This document shows positions 49,450-58,519 of a DNA stretch of 64,000 nucleotides, piece by piece. How positions within the stretch are numbered: the first letter of the stretch is position 1; every line of letters begins with the position of its first letter. The translations under genes were made by a program, and so were the position numbers. The DNA comes from Micromonospora costi (GTDB lineage: Bacteria; Actinomycetota; Actinomycetes; Mycobacteriales; Micromonosporaceae). The stretch is taken from assembly GCF_003626655.1 (NCBI RefSeq), contig NZ_RBAN01000003.1, forward strand, positions 62,001-126,000. Direction: 5' to 3'. The notes below the pieces were generated by a model. It was not told where the DNA came from and did not search any database. It saw only the letters and a program-made list of their open reading frames with translations.

Positions 49450-51114
49450 GTGACGCAACAGAACCCGTCCGGCGACCCGATCACCGGCTGGTGGACCGAG
49501 GCGGTCATCTACCAGATCTACCCCCGGTCGTTCGCCGACTCCGACGGGGACGGAATCGGGGACCTGCCGGGCATCACCGCCCGCCTCGACCACCTCGTGG
49601 ACCTGGGTGTCGACGCGGTGTGGCTCTCCCCCTTCTACCCGTCCCCCCAGGCCGACGCCGGGTACGACGTGTCCGACTACCGGGACGTCGAACCGCTGTT
49701 CGGCCGCCTGCCGGACGCCGACAAGCTCATCACCGAGGCGCACTCGCGCGGCCTGCGGGTGATCGTCGACCTGGTGCCGAACCACACCTCGTCCGCCCAC
49801 CCCTGGTTCGCGGCGGCTCTCGCCGCGGCGCCCGGCAGCCCGGAACGGGCCCGGTACGTCTTCCGCGACGGCCGGGGCCCGGCCGGCGAGCAGCCGCCGA
49901 ACGACTGGCAGAGCGTCTTCGGCGGGCCGGCCTGGACCCGCGTGGTCGACCCCGACGGCCAGCCCGGCCAGTGGTACCTGCACCTGTTCGACACCGGCCA
50001 GCCGGACCTGAACTGGGACAACCCCGAGGTGCGCACGGAGTTCCTCGACATCCTGCGGTTCTGGCTGGACCGCGGCGTGGACGGCTTCCGGGTCGACGTG
50101 GCGCACGGCCTCGTCAAGCAGGCCGACCTGGCCGACTGGCGGGAGCCGCAGGAGATCCTCTCCGGCAGGGAGGAGGAGGACAAGCCGCGCCCGCCCATGT
50201 GGGACCAGGACGGCGTGCACGAGATCTACCGGGAGTGGCGCCGGGTGCTCGACTCGTACCCCGGCGAGCGGATCCTCGTGGCCGAGGCGTGGGTGGAGCC
50301 GGCCGAACGGCTGGCCCGCTACGTGCGGCCGGACGAGATGCACCAGGCGTTCAACTTCGAGTACCTGTTGGCGTCCTGGACGGCGCCCGCCCAGTACGCG
50401 GTGATCACCCGCTCGCTGGAGGCGACCGACTCGGTCGGCGCGCCGACCACCTGGGTGCTGTCCAACCACGACGTGGTCCGGCACGCCTCCCGGCTCGGCC
50501 TGCCGGTCGGCACGCCGCGGCCGAACGGCATCGGCATCGGCGACCCGCAGCCGGACGCGGCGCTCGGCCTGCGCCGGGCCCGCGCGGCCACCCTGCTGAT
50601 GCTCGCCCTGCCCGGCTCGGCCTACCTGTACCAGGGTGAGGAGCTGGGGCTGCCGGAGCACACCACGATGCCCGACGAGGCCCGGCAGGACCCGACCTGG
50701 GCGCGCAGCGGGCACACCCAGCGGGGCCGGGACGGCTGCCGCGTGCCGATCCCGTGGGAGGCCGACGCCCCGTCGTACGGGTTCGGGCCGACCGACGCGA
50801 GCTGGCTGCCGCAGCCGGCCGTCTGGGCCGAGTACGCCCTGGACCGGCAGCGGGACGTGCCCGGGTCGACCTACGAGATGTACCGGACCGCGCTGCGGCT
50901 GCGCCGCGAGTACGCGCTGGGCCGGAGCGCGCTGCGCTGGCGGGAGTCCGGCGACGCGGTGCTCATCTTCGACAACGGCGGGCTGACGGTGCTCACCAAC
51001 TTCGGCGAGGCGCCGGTGCCGCTGCCGGCCGGGGCCGAGGTGCTGCACTCCAGCGCCCCGCTCACCGACGACGGCGCCGTCCCCACCGACGTGACGGTCT
51101 GGTTCCGCGCCTGA
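49450..51114 (+). CDS. GH13 alpha-glucosidase (oligo-1,6-glucosidase / AglA-like)
   Basis: A 554-residue GH13 enzyme that hydrolyses terminal alpha-glucosidic bonds. WWTEAVIYQIYPRSFADSDG is the usual N-terminus; the nucleophile Asp216 lies in GFRVDVAHG, the acid/base Glu279 in LVAEAW and the transition-state Asp341 in SNHDVV. No signal peptide, so it acts on imported sugar, matching the ABC system. GTG at 49450 is used, though GGGAGAAGG lies 15 bases upstream; a CTG four codons earlier would be better spaced. A perfect hairpin follows the stop. Confidence 0.95.
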   Translation: MTQQNPSGDPITGWWTEAVIYQIYPRSFADSDGDGIGDLPGITARLDHLVDLGVDAVWLSPFYPSPQADAGYDVSDYRDVEPLFGRLPDADKLITEAHSRGLRVIVDLVPNHTSSAHPWFAAALAAAPGSPERARYVFRDGRGPAGEQPPNDWQSVFGGPAWTRVVDPDGQPGQWYLHLFDTGQPDLNWDNPEVRTEFLDILRFWLDRGVDGFRVDVAHGLVKQADLADWREPQEILSGREEEDKPRPPMWDQDGVHEIYREWRRVLDSYPGERILVAEAWVEPAERLARYVRPDEMHQAFNFEYLLASWTAPAQYAVITRSLEATDSVGAPTTWVLSNHDVVRHASRLGLPVGTPRPNGIGIGDPQPDAALGLRRARAATLLMLALPGSAYLYQGEELGLPEHTTMPDEARQDPTWARSGHTQRGRDGCRVPIPWEADAPSYGFGPTDASWLPQPAVWAEYALDRQRDVPGSTYEMYRTALRLRREYALGRSALRWRESGDAVLIFDNGGLTVLTNFGEAPVPLPAGAEVLHSSAPLTDDGAVPTDVTVWFRA

Positions 51115-51121
51115 CGCGGGT

Positions 51122-51149
51122 GGGGTCTCCGGTCGCGGCCGGAGACCCC
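51122..51149. terminator. Bidirectional hairpin terminator
   Basis: A perfect 11-bp stem GGGGTCTCCGG / CCGGAGACCCC with a six-base loop lies between the convergent GH13 and MFS genes. Confidence 0.85.
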
Positions 51150-51177
51150 GCCGTGGCGGGTGGCGTCGTCGGCCGGC

Positions 51178-52617
51178 TCACCGGGTCTCGGCGCGCACGT
51201 GCCGGGCGCGGTCGTGCAGCAGCGCGTACACGGCCTCGATGTCGCGCGGCGAGTTGCGCGCGGCGAGCCAGTACATGACGCCGGTGGGCACGAAGAACAG
51301 CTGGAACGCCGCGAGCCCCACGGCGAAGTTCAGCGGCGGCGGGAACGGCGCGGCGAGCGCCCGGAAGGCCAGCCCGGCGAGACCGTTGCCCGCCGCCCGG
51401 CCGATCCCGTTGACCAGGTTGCCGAGGCTGTAGACGGTGCCGCGGTGCTCGGGCGGGTTGACGTCGGCGATCAGGGCGAACCAGTTCGGCGAGTTGGCCG
51501 AGGTCAGGGCCAGCGCCAGCAGCGCGGTGAGCAGGCTGAGCCCGACCGTCGGCTCGGTGAAGACGCTGGCCAGCACGGCACCCACCACACCGCCCGCGCC
51601 GGCGCCGTCCGGCACGTCGATGCGCATCGGCACGAAGAAGAGCACCAGGTAGAACGGGACCGCGGCGAGGACGCCCACCGCCGCGACGAGGCCGCGGCCC
51701 CGGGGGGTACGGCGCTGGACCGCGTCGCCGACCAGACCGCCGACGATGGAGAACACCCCGCCGAGCTGGAACAGGGTGGCGAAGACGCTGCCCACGGCCA
51801 CGGCGGTCGGCTCCGAGAAGCCCTGCGCCTCGGCCCGTTCGCTGAACAGCACCGGCAGCCAGACCAGCGACCCGAAGGCGGCCTGCGCGGTGAGCCCCTG
51901 GAGGATGAGCCACACGTTGGTGCGCCGGCCCAGGATCCGGGGCAGGTCCGACCGGCTGATCCGGTAGTCGTAGTCGCCGCCCTCGGCGAGCGCGCCGGCC
52001 AGTTCCGGCTCGCTCTGCCCGCGCCGGATGTCGTACGTGAACAGGTACGCCACCGTGGCGGCCAGGCCGACGACGGTGAGCAGGAGGAACGGCCGGCGCC
52101 AGTCGGTGTTGCCGAGCAGGCCGGCGACCAGCGTCCCGGCCAGCGTGCCGACGCCCTGGGAGAGCCCCCAGAAGCTCATGACCAGGCCCCGGCGGCGCGG
52201 CGAGATGAGGTCGGTGACCACGGAGAAGCCGACCGAGCCCACCGCGCCGAGGCCGATCGCCGCCACCACCTGCGCCGCGAGGAAGAGGGGGAAGTTCCCG
52301 GCGAGCGCGCTGCCGCCGGTCCCGGCGGCCCAGATCAGCGTGCCGACCATGAGCAGACGCTTGCGGTTGGCGCGGTCGCCGACGTACGCCCAGGCGACCG
52401 CGGCCGCCGCGCTGACCACGAAGCTGGTCGCGGTGACCAGGCCGAGCATCCCCCGCGGTACGGCGAACGCGTCGGCGATCGGCCCGTACAGCGGCGGCAC
52501 CAGCCCGATGGCCACGTTGTCCAGCGAGGCGAGCAGCACGAAGACCACCACGCTGTAGCCGCGGTGCACCGGCGTCCCGCCCCAGGCGCGTGCCATCCCA
52601 CCCCGGGTCATGGTCAT
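51178..52617 (-). CDS. MFS transporter
   Basis: A 479-residue inner-membrane transporter with about 12 hydrophobic segments. The loop 2-3 motif reads YVGDRANRKRLLM, which is the MFS A-motif (GDRxxRK). The first helix region is VVVFVLLASLDNVAIGLVPP. It is a UhpC/spinster-like or drug-type MFS member; the substrate is not evident. ATG at 52617 has no strong ribosome-binding site and three Met codons occur in the first eight residues. It is beside the xylose and alpha-glucoside genes, so sugar export or uptake is one possibility. Confidence 0.9.
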   Translation of the reverse strand: MTMTRGGMARAWGGTPVHRGYSVVVFVLLASLDNVAIGLVPPLYGPIADAFAVPRGMLGLVTATSFVVSAAAAVAWAYVGDRANRKRLLMVGTLIWAAGTGGSALAGNFPLFLAAQVVAAIGLGAVGSVGFSVVTDLISPRRRGLVMSFWGLSQGVGTLAGTLVAGLLGNTDWRRPFLLLTVVGLAATVAYLFTYDIRRGQSEPELAGALAEGGDYDYRISRSDLPRILGRRTNVWLILQGLTAQAAFGSLVWLPVLFSERAEAQGFSEPTAVAVGSVFATLFQLGGVFSIVGGLVGDAVQRRTPRGRGLVAAVGVLAAVPFYLVLFFVPMRIDVPDGAGAGGVVGAVLASVFTEPTVGLSLLTALLALALTSANSPNWFALIADVNPPEHRGTVYSLGNLVNGIGRAAGNGLAGLAFRALAAPFPPPLNFAVGLAAFQLFFVPTGVMYWLAARNSPRDIEAVYALLHDRARHVRAETR

Positions 52618-52683
52618 GAGCGGAAGCCAATCAGCCCAAGGTCACGACCGGGTGACGGCTCGCCGGTTGCCGCGACCCCGGAG

Positions 52684-52756
52684 GCGGGGCATCGCCCACG
52701 TGTCCATGACGGACCCGTCACGATTCGACCGGTGACGATCGGTGGCGATGCCCCGC
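52684..52756 (-). terminator. Hairpin terminator of the xyl operon, long loop
   Basis: GCGGGGCATCGCC (52684-52696) pairs perfectly with GGCGATGCCCCGC (52744-52756) just beyond the xylulokinase stop. The 47-base loop holds a smaller TGACGG/CCGTCA hairpin. Confidence 0.7.
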
Positions 52757-52760
52757 GGGG

Positions 52761-54215
52761 TCAGTCGCGTTCGAGGATCAGCCCGCGGGCGGCGGCGTAC
52801 CGCTCACGGATCGCGGGGACGGCCTCGGCCGCGTACTCCTCGGTGCCGTCGAGCCGCCACCCGGGAGGCGCGTCGCCACCCAGCGCGACCCAGGCGGCCT
52901 GGCGGGCCGCCCCGTCGGCGACGTACTCGCCGGGCGGCGGCACGACCACCGGGCAGCCGAAGACCTGCGGCGCGATCCGCCGCACCGCGACCGACCGGGC
53001 CCCGCCGCCGACCAGGATCACCCGGCGGACCTCGGCGCCCTGGGCGACCAGCGCGTCGAGACCGTCGGCGAGCGCGCAGAGCAATCCCTCCACGGCGGCG
53101 CGCGCCAGGTGCGCCGGGGTCGAGGTGCGCAGGGTCAGGCCGTGCACCGCCCCGGTGGCCGTCGGCCGGTTCGGGGTGCGCTCCCCCTCCAGGTAGGGGA
53201 CCAGCACGAGCCCGTCCGCGCCGGGCGGCGCGGCGAGCGCGAGGTCGGCCAGCTCGTCCAGGCCGACGCGGAGCATCGACGCGGCGGCGTCCAGTACCCG
53301 GGCCGCGTTGAGCGTGCAGACCAGCGGCAGGAACCGGCCGGTCGCGTCGGCGAAGCCGGCCACGATGCCCGTGGCATCGGCCGACGGCCCCTCGGCGACG
53401 CTGAACACGGTGCCGGACGTGCCGATGGAGACCACCACGTCGCCCGGGCCGGCCCCGACGCCCAGCGCGGCGGCCGCGTTGTCGCCGGTGCCCGGCCCCA
53501 GCAGCGCCCCGCCGGCGGCGGCGCCCGCCGGCACGCCGTCGGTGCCCAGCGCCGCCGGGTGCAGCTCACCGGCCGTCTCGGCGGGACCGAGCACCGCCGG
53601 CACCGCGAGGCGGCGGCCGAAGGCCCGTTCGAGCAGGTCGAAGCGGTACTTCCCGGTGGCCGGGGACCAGTAGCCGGTGCCGCTCGCGTCGCCCCGGTCG
53701 GTGCGCAGCGTGCCCAGGTCGGATGCCCCGGCCAGCCGCCACGTGAGCCAGTCGTGCGGCAGGCACACGGCGGCCACGCGATCCGCGTGCTCCGGCTCGT
53801 GCCGGGCCAGCCATCGCAGCTTGGTGGCGGTGAAGCTCGCCACGGGCACGCTGCCCACCGCGTCCGCCCAGAACCGCCGCCCGGTCTCGCCGCCGCCGGC
53901 CTCCTCGACCAGGTCGGCAGCGGCGTCCGCCGAGCGGGTGTCGTTCCACAGCAGCGCCGGCCGGACCACCCGGCCGGTCTCGTCCAGGGCGACCATGCCG
54001 TGCTGCTGACCGCCGACCGACACGGCCGCCACGTCGGCCAGCCCGCCGGCGGCGTCGACCGCCGCCCGCAGCGCCGTCCACCAGGCGGCCGGGTCGACCT
54101 CGGTGCCGTCCGGGTGCGGCGCGCGGCCCTGGCGCACCAGGGCCCCGGTCTCCGCGTCCCGGACGACGACCTTGCAGGACTGGGTGGACGAGTCCACCCC
54201 CGCCACGAGCGGCAT
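52761..54215 (-). CDS. xylB: Xylulokinase
   Basis: Phosphorylates D-xylulose to xylulose-5-phosphate in the xylose pathway. The 484-residue FGGY-family kinase starts [21 protein letters not shown] (phosphate-1 loop). QQHGMVALD is the diagnostic xylulokinase motif near residue 77, followed by [10 protein letters not shown]. The C-terminal ATPase half has [10 protein letters not shown] and [14 protein letters not shown] at 54215; it starts 10 bp after the stop of xylA, so they are co-transcribed. Confidence 0.96.
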   Translation of the reverse strand: MPLVAGVDSSTQSCKVVVRDAETGALVRQGRAPHPDGTEVDPAAWWTALRAAVDAAGGLADVAAVSVGGQQHGMVALDETGRVVRPALLWNDTRSADAAADLVEEAGGGETGRRFWADAVGSVPVASFTATKLRWLARHEPEHADRVAAVCLPHDWLTWRLAGASDLGTLRTDRGDASGTGYWSPATGKYRFDLLERAFGRRLAVPAVLGPAETAGELHPAALGTDGVPAGAAAGGALLGPGTGDNAAAALGVGAGPGDVVVSIGTSGTVFSVAEGPSADATGIVAGFADATGRFLPLVCTLNAARVLDAAASMLRVGLDELADLALAAPPGADGLVLVPYLEGERTPNRPTATGAVHGLTLRTSTPAHLARAAVEGLLCALADGLDALVAQGAEVRRVILVGGGARSVAVRRIAPQVFGCPVVVPPPGEYVADGAARQAAWVALGGDAPPGWRLDGTEEYAAEAVPAIRERYAAARGLILERD

Positions 54216-54225
54216 GGTGGCCGCC

Positions 54226-55413
54226 TCAGCGCGCGCCGAGCACGTGCTCGACGGCGAGCTGGTTGAGCCGTACGAAGCCGAAGCCGCGGGCGGCGACCGC
54301 GTCCACGTCGAACTCCTCGAAGGCGGACCGGTCGGCGAGCAGCTCGTCGTAGCCCTCGCCGTCGCCCAGGGTCGGTGCGGCCAGCTCGGTCACCTTGCTG
54401 GCGGCGAGCGCCTCGGCCACCTCCGGGTCGGCCCGGAAGGCCGCCGCCCGCTCCTTGAGCAGCAGGTAGGTGCGCATGTTCGCCTCGGCGGACGCCCACA
54501 CGCCGTCGATGTCCTCGGTGCGCGACGGCTTGTAGTCGAAGTGCCGCGGGCCGTCGTACGCCGGGCCACCCTGCGGGCCGCCGTTCTCCAGCAGGTCGAC
54601 CAGGGCGAACGCGTTGAGCAGGTCGCCGTGGCCGAAGACCAGGTCCTGGTCGTACTTGATGCCGCGCTGGCCGTTGAGGTCGAGGTGGAACAGCTTGCCC
54701 TGCCAGAGCGCCTGGGCGATGCCGTGCGCGTAGTTCAGCCCGGCCATCTGCTCGTGGCCCACCTCGGGGTTCAGGCCGACCAGCTCCGGGTGCGCCAGCG
54801 TGGAGATGAAGGCCAATGCGTGCCCGACGGTGGGCAGCAGGATGTCGCCGCGGGGCTCGTTCGGCTTGGGCTCCAGCGCGAAGCGCAGGTCGTAGCCGCG
54901 GTCGATGGCGTACTGGGTGAGCAGGTCCACGGCCTCGCGGTAGCGGTCCAGCGCGGCTCGGACGTCCTTGGCCACGTCGTACTCGGCGCCCTCCCGGCCG
55001 CCCCACATCACGAAGGTGCGGGCGCCCAGCTCGGCGGCCAGGTCGACGTTGCGCAGCACCTTGCGCAGCGCGAACCGGCGGACGTCCCGGTCGTTGCTGG
55101 TGAAGCCGCCGTCCTTGAAGACGGGGTGCGTGAACAGGTTGGTGGTGACCATGGGTACCACCAGGCCGGTCTCGTCGAGCGCCTTGCGGAAGCGGGCGAT
55201 GTGCTGGTCGCGGGTGGCGGCGTCGGCGCCGAAGGGGATCAGGTCGTCGTCGTGGAAGGTGATGCCGTACGCGCCCAGCTCGGCGAGCCGGTGCACCGCC
55301 TCCACGGCGTCCAGCGGCGGGCGGGTGGCGTCACCGAACGGGTCCCGGGCCTGCCAGCCCACGGTCCAGAGCCCGAAGGAGAACTTGTCGGCGGAAGTGG
55401 GACGGGGTGCCAT
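54226..55413 (-). CDS. xylA: Xylose isomerase (class I)
   Basis: Interconverts D-xylose and D-xylulose with two divalent metals. The 395-residue length is typical for the actinobacterial class I enzyme. [22 protein letters not shown] is the N-terminal signature, [19 protein letters not shown] carries the ring-opening His, and metal ligands lie in [18 protein letters not shown] and [20 protein letters not shown] (Glu, Asp, His). First gene of the xylA-xylB operon, divergent from a ROK regulator across a 75-bp AT-rich gap which must hold both promoters. Confidence 0.97.
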   Translation of the reverse strand: MAPRPTSADKFSFGLWTVGWQARDPFGDATRPPLDAVEAVHRLAELGAYGITFHDDDLIPFGADAATRDQHIARFRKALDETGLVVPMVTTNLFTHPVFKDGGFTSNDRDVRRFALRKVLRNVDLAAELGARTFVMWGGREGAEYDVAKDVRAALDRYREAVDLLTQYAIDRGYDLRFALEPKPNEPRGDILLPTVGHALAFISTLAHPELVGLNPEVGHEQMAGLNYAHGIAQALWQGKLFHLDLNGQRGIKYDQDLVFGHGDLLNAFALVDLLENGGPQGGPAYDGPRHFDYKPSRTEDIDGVWASAEANMRTYLLLKERAAAFRADPEVAEALAASKVTELAAPTLGDGEGYDELLADRSAFEEFDVDAVAARGFGFVRLNQLAVEHVLGAR

Positions 55414-55445
55414 GGCAGCCTCCGGGGGTGGGGTCCACTATTTGT

Positions 55446-55469
55446 TCAGCGATTGAATTATTTGGCTGA
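55446..55469. promoter_or_regulatory. Candidate xyl operator in the divergent gap
   Basis: TCAGC (55446-55450) and GCTGA (55465-55469) are symmetric around an AT-rich centre GATTGAATTATTTG. The region is by far the most AT-rich nearby and sits between the xylA and ROK-gene starts, so it is the natural XylR binding and promoter region. Confidence 0.5.
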
Positions 55470-55488
55470 GCTGTGGCAGTGTCAAGGG

Positions 55489-56727
55489 GTGACGTCTACT
55501 CCCGGCCTCGTCGGGGCGGTCCGCCAGGGCAGCCTGCGCGAGCTCAACCTCGCCGTGGTCCTCGGCCGCATCGCCGCCGCCGAGCGCCCGCCCTCGCGGG
55601 CCGACCTGGCCGCCGAGACCGGCCTCACGCGGGCCACCGTCTCGGCCGTCGTCGAGGACCTGATCACCGGCCGGCTGGTCACCGAGGCCGACCCGGCGCC
55701 ACGCTCGGGTGCCGGCCGCCCCGCCCGCGGCCTGGTGCTCGCCGGCGACGGGCCGGCCGGGCTCGGCCTGGAGATCAACGTGGACTACCTGGCCGCCTGC
55801 GTGGTGGACCTCGCCGGCCGGGTACGCCACCACACCGTGCACCGCGCCGACCTGCGGCCGCACTCCCCCGCCGACGCCCTCGCCCGGCTCGTCGACCTCG
55901 CCGGCCGCGCCCGGGCGGACGCCACGGCGCAGGGCCTCACCCTGGCCGGGGCGGCGCTCGCCGTGCCCGGCCTGGTCGACGACGCCGGCACGGTCCGCCT
56001 GGCGCCGAACCTCGGCTGGCGGGACGTGCCCGTGCCGTCGCTGCTCGCCGTGCACCCGCCCCTGACCGACGCGGTCGACGGCGTACCCCCGCTCGTCGTC
56101 GACAACGAGGCCAACCTCGCGGCGCTCGGCGAGCTGCACGCCGACCCCGACGGGCCGGCCAGCTTCCTGCACATCTCCGGCGAGGTCGGCATCGGCGCCG
56201 GCATCGTGCTGGACGGCGCGCTCTTCCGGGGCGCCCGTGGCTGGAGCGGCGAGATCGGGCACATCCCGGTCAGCCCCGAGGGGCGGCCCTGCCGGTGCGG
56301 CGGTCGCGGCTGCCTCGAGCAGTACGCCGGGCAGGAGGCCATCCTGGCGGCCGCCGGCCTGGCCGGTGCCGACCTGCCGGCCGACACCGCCGCGGCCCGG
56401 CTGGCCGAACTGGCCGGGAGCGGCGCCGCCGACGTGCTCGGGGCGCTGCGCGAGGCCGGCACGGCCCTCGGCGTGGCGGTCGCCGGCGTGGTCAACCTGC
56501 TCGACCTGGACACCGTGGTGCTGGGCGGCGGCTACGCCCCGCTCGCCCCGTGGCTGCGGCCACCCGTGCTCGCCGAGATCTCCCGCCGGGTGCTCACGGC
56601 GGCCTGGTCGCCGGTCACCGTACGGCCGGCGGTACTGGGCGCGGACGCCGCCGCCGTGGGGGCGGCCGGCTCGGTGGTCCGGCGGATCATCACCCGACCG
56701 GCGGGCTGGCTGGCCCGGGCGGGGTGA
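55489..56727 (+). CDS. ROK-family transcriptional regulator (XylR-like)
   Basis: A 412-residue regulator. The N-terminal winged helix reads SRADLAAETGLTRATVSAVVEDL. The ROK domain has the glucokinase-like LGLEINVDYLAACVVDL, the VPGLVDDAG and VVDNEANLAALGE blocks, GEIGHIPV and the zinc motif CRCGGRGCLEQY (Cys268, 270, 275). It should repress xylA-xylB in the absence of xylose, binding in the shared intergenic region. GTG at 55489 is close to the probable promoter, with AAGGGG only a few bases before it, so initiation may be nearly leaderless. Confidence 0.93.
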   Translation: MTSTPGLVGAVRQGSLRELNLAVVLGRIAAAERPPSRADLAAETGLTRATVSAVVEDLITGRLVTEADPAPRSGAGRPARGLVLAGDGPAGLGLEINVDYLAACVVDLAGRVRHHTVHRADLRPHSPADALARLVDLAGRARADATAQGLTLAGAALAVPGLVDDAGTVRLAPNLGWRDVPVPSLLAVHPPLTDAVDGVPPLVVDNEANLAALGELHADPDGPASFLHISGEVGIGAGIVLDGALFRGARGWSGEIGHIPVSPEGRPCRCGGRGCLEQYAGQEAILAAAGLAGADLPADTAAARLAELAGSGAADVLGALREAGTALGVAVAGVVNLLDLDTVVLGGGYAPLAPWLRPPVLAEISRRVLTAAWSPVTVRPAVLGADAAAVGAAGSVVRRIITRPAGWLARAG

Positions 56728-56742
56728 CGGCCGGCGCGGAGG

Positions 56743-57315
56743 TCAGGCCGTCCGCGCCACCGGCGGCTCGCCCGCCGGCCACTCCCGGGGCGCGGGAAGC
56801 GTGTGCGCGTCGTCGAGCCCGTCCGGGCGCACCGGCACCGGCTCCACGGGCGCGGACGCGGCCTCCTGCCGGCGGGCGGTCTCGTCGAACTCGCGCATGC
56901 CCTGAAGCAGCGCCTCCCGCCCCTGCGGCGTCATGCCGGCGAGGATGCGGGCGAGCTGGTCGCGCCGGTCGTCCCGCAGCTCGGCAAGAAGCCGGCGCGC
57001 CTCCGGTGTGAGGTGCAGCGAGATCTCGCGCCGGTCGAGCCGCCCCGGCTCGCGCTCCAGCATGCCGGCGGCCACCAGCCGGTCGCAGAGGCGGCTGGCC
57101 GAACTGAGCAGCATGTCCAGGCGACTGGCGAGCCGGCGCAGGTTGATGCCGTCGTGCTGCTCGACCACCATCACGGCGCGCAGCTGGGCGCCGGAGACCC
57201 GGCTGGTCGTCCGCTCCCGCGCCGCCTCCCACACGGTCAGCAGGGCACCCGCCACCGCGTCCAGTGCGGCGGCCATACTCATCTCGGGGTCCGGTGGACG
57301 GTGCAGTTCGGCCAT
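56743..57315 (-). CDS. MarR-family transcriptional regulator
   Basis: A 190-residue winged-helix regulator. The recognition region INLRRLASRLDMLLSSASRLCDRLVAAGMLEREPGRLDRREISL (in two stretches) is typical MarR, followed by the dimerisation helices. A Pro/Asp-rich tail (PVEPVPVRPDGLDDAHTL) is not conserved. ATG at 57315; longer in-frame readings lack similarity. It is divergent from the SpoIIE-type phosphatase gene with a 58-bp gap containing the palindrome GAGTACTC, a candidate operator for both genes. Confidence 0.9.
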   Translation of the reverse strand: MAELHRPPDPEMSMAAALDAVAGALLTVWEAARERTTSRVSGAQLRAVMVVEQHDGINLRRLASRLDMLLSSASRLCDRLVAAGMLEREPGRLDRREISLHLTPEARRLLAELRDDRRDQLARILAGMTPQGREALLQGMREFDETARRQEAASAPVEPVPVRPDGLDDAHTLPAPREWPAGEPPVARTA

Positions 57316-57325
57316 GGTGGCCCGA

Positions 57326-57333
57326 GAGTACTC
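57326..57333. promoter_or_regulatory. Short palindrome GAGTACTC in a divergent promoter gap
   Basis: This 8-bp perfect palindrome is 11 bp upstream of the MarR-type start and about 40 bp before the phosphatase start. It is short, so only a weak candidate for the MarR site. Confidence 0.3.
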
Positions 57334-57373
57334 CGCAACCGGGGTGTGTCGGGCCGGCGATCGAGGAGCGGGT

Positions 57374-58504
57374 ATGGACGAAGCGGTCAACCGGGCACGA
57401 GAGGTCCTCAACGAATCTCCGGCTGATCGTCTGGTCGCCGCGGTCGCCGCCGTCCTCGCGGACACGTACGCGATCACCACCACCGAACTGCTGCAGGTCG
57501 ACTACCGGCTCGCGGTCCTGCTGCCGCTCGGCGGAGGCGAGGGGATCACCACCCCCGGCCACCCGGCCTGGCGCTGCTTCGACCACCAGGAACCGGTGGT
57601 GGCCGACGGGATCGGCTACTTCCCGGTGAGCATGCGCGGCGAGCGGCGCGGCGTGCTCCGGACCGCCCCGGCGCCGGACGACCCGGCCGCCCACGCCGCG
57701 CTCACCGAGATCGGCACTGCCCTGGCCCACGAGCTGGCCGCCGTCTCCGCGGGCACCGACGTCTACCGCTCCGCCCGCCGCAGCCGCCGGCTCACCCTCG
57801 CCGCCGAGATGCAGTGGGAGCTGCTGCCCGGCCGGAGCCGGACCCGCCCGGCGTTCAAGCTGGCCGGCCAGCTGGAGCCGGCGTACGCGGTGCGCGGCGA
57901 CAGCTTCGACTGGTCCGATGACGGGGAACGGCTCTGGCTGGCGACCATCAACGGGATGGGCGAGGGCGTCGCGGCGTCGATGCTCACCGCGCTGGCCACC
58001 AGCGCGCTGCGCAACGCCCGCCGGGGCGGCCTCGCGCTGGCTGACCAGGCGGCCCTCGCCGACCAGGCCGTCTACGACCTGCACCGCGGTTCCCAGCACC
58101 TCTCCGCCCTGATCATGGAACTCGACCTGGCCAGCGGCGAGATGACCGTGGTGGACGCCGGCTCCCCGCGGCTGCTGCGGGTACGCGACGGCGAGGTCCA
58201 CGGGCAACCGCTGGAGGCGCAGTTCCCGCTCGGCATGTTCGAGGCGACCGACTACCACGAGCAGCGGTTCACCCTGCACCGCGGGGAACGGCTCTTCGTG
58301 GTCAGCGACGGCGTGATCGAAGCGGCCGGGCAGCAGACCCGGTACGGCGAGACCGCCCTGGACCGGTTCCTGCGCCGGACCGGGTCGATGGAGCCGCTGG
58401 ACGCCGTCCGGTCGCTCCTCGGTGACCTGCGCGCCTTCGTGTCCGGCGACCTGGTCGACGACGCCGTCGTGGTCTGCCTGGACTGGACCGGCCCGCAGCC
58501 CTGA
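57374..58504 (+). CDS. SpoIIE/RsbU-type PP2C phosphatase
   Basis: A 376-residue cytosolic protein. Residues 1-130 look like a degenerate GAF-type sensor (LQVDYRLAVLLPLGGGEG). Residues ~145-376 form the SpoIIE domain: AAEMQWELLPGRSRTRPAFKLAG, the metal site YAVRGDSFDW, TVVDAGSPRLLRVR, LFVVSDGVIEA and DLVDDAVVVCLDW. In RsbU the first motif is GGDFYD; here the second Gly and Tyr are changed, but Asp is kept. These enzymes dephosphorylate anti-anti-sigma factors to activate alternative sigma factors. ATG at 57374 has GAGGAGCG upstream. Confidence 0.9.
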   Translation: MDEAVNRAREVLNESPADRLVAAVAAVLADTYAITTTELLQVDYRLAVLLPLGGGEGITTPGHPAWRCFDHQEPVVADGIGYFPVSMRGERRGVLRTAPAPDDPAAHAALTEIGTALAHELAAVSAGTDVYRSARRSRRLTLAAEMQWELLPGRSRTRPAFKLAGQLEPAYAVRGDSFDWSDDGERLWLATINGMGEGVAASMLTALATSALRNARRGGLALADQAALADQAVYDLHRGSQHLSALIMELDLASGEMTVVDAGSPRLLRVRDGEVHGQPLEAQFPLGMFEATDYHEQRFTLHRGERLFVVSDGVIEAAGQQTRYGETALDRFLRRTGSMEPLDAVRSLLGDLRAFVSGDLVDDAVVVCLDWTGPQP

Positions 58505-58519
58505 CGTCGCCGCCGGCGC

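Noticed and set aside
48223..51048. 941-codon leftward frame opposite the LacI and GH13 genes
   Set aside because: A shadow of two well-supported genes on the plus strand.
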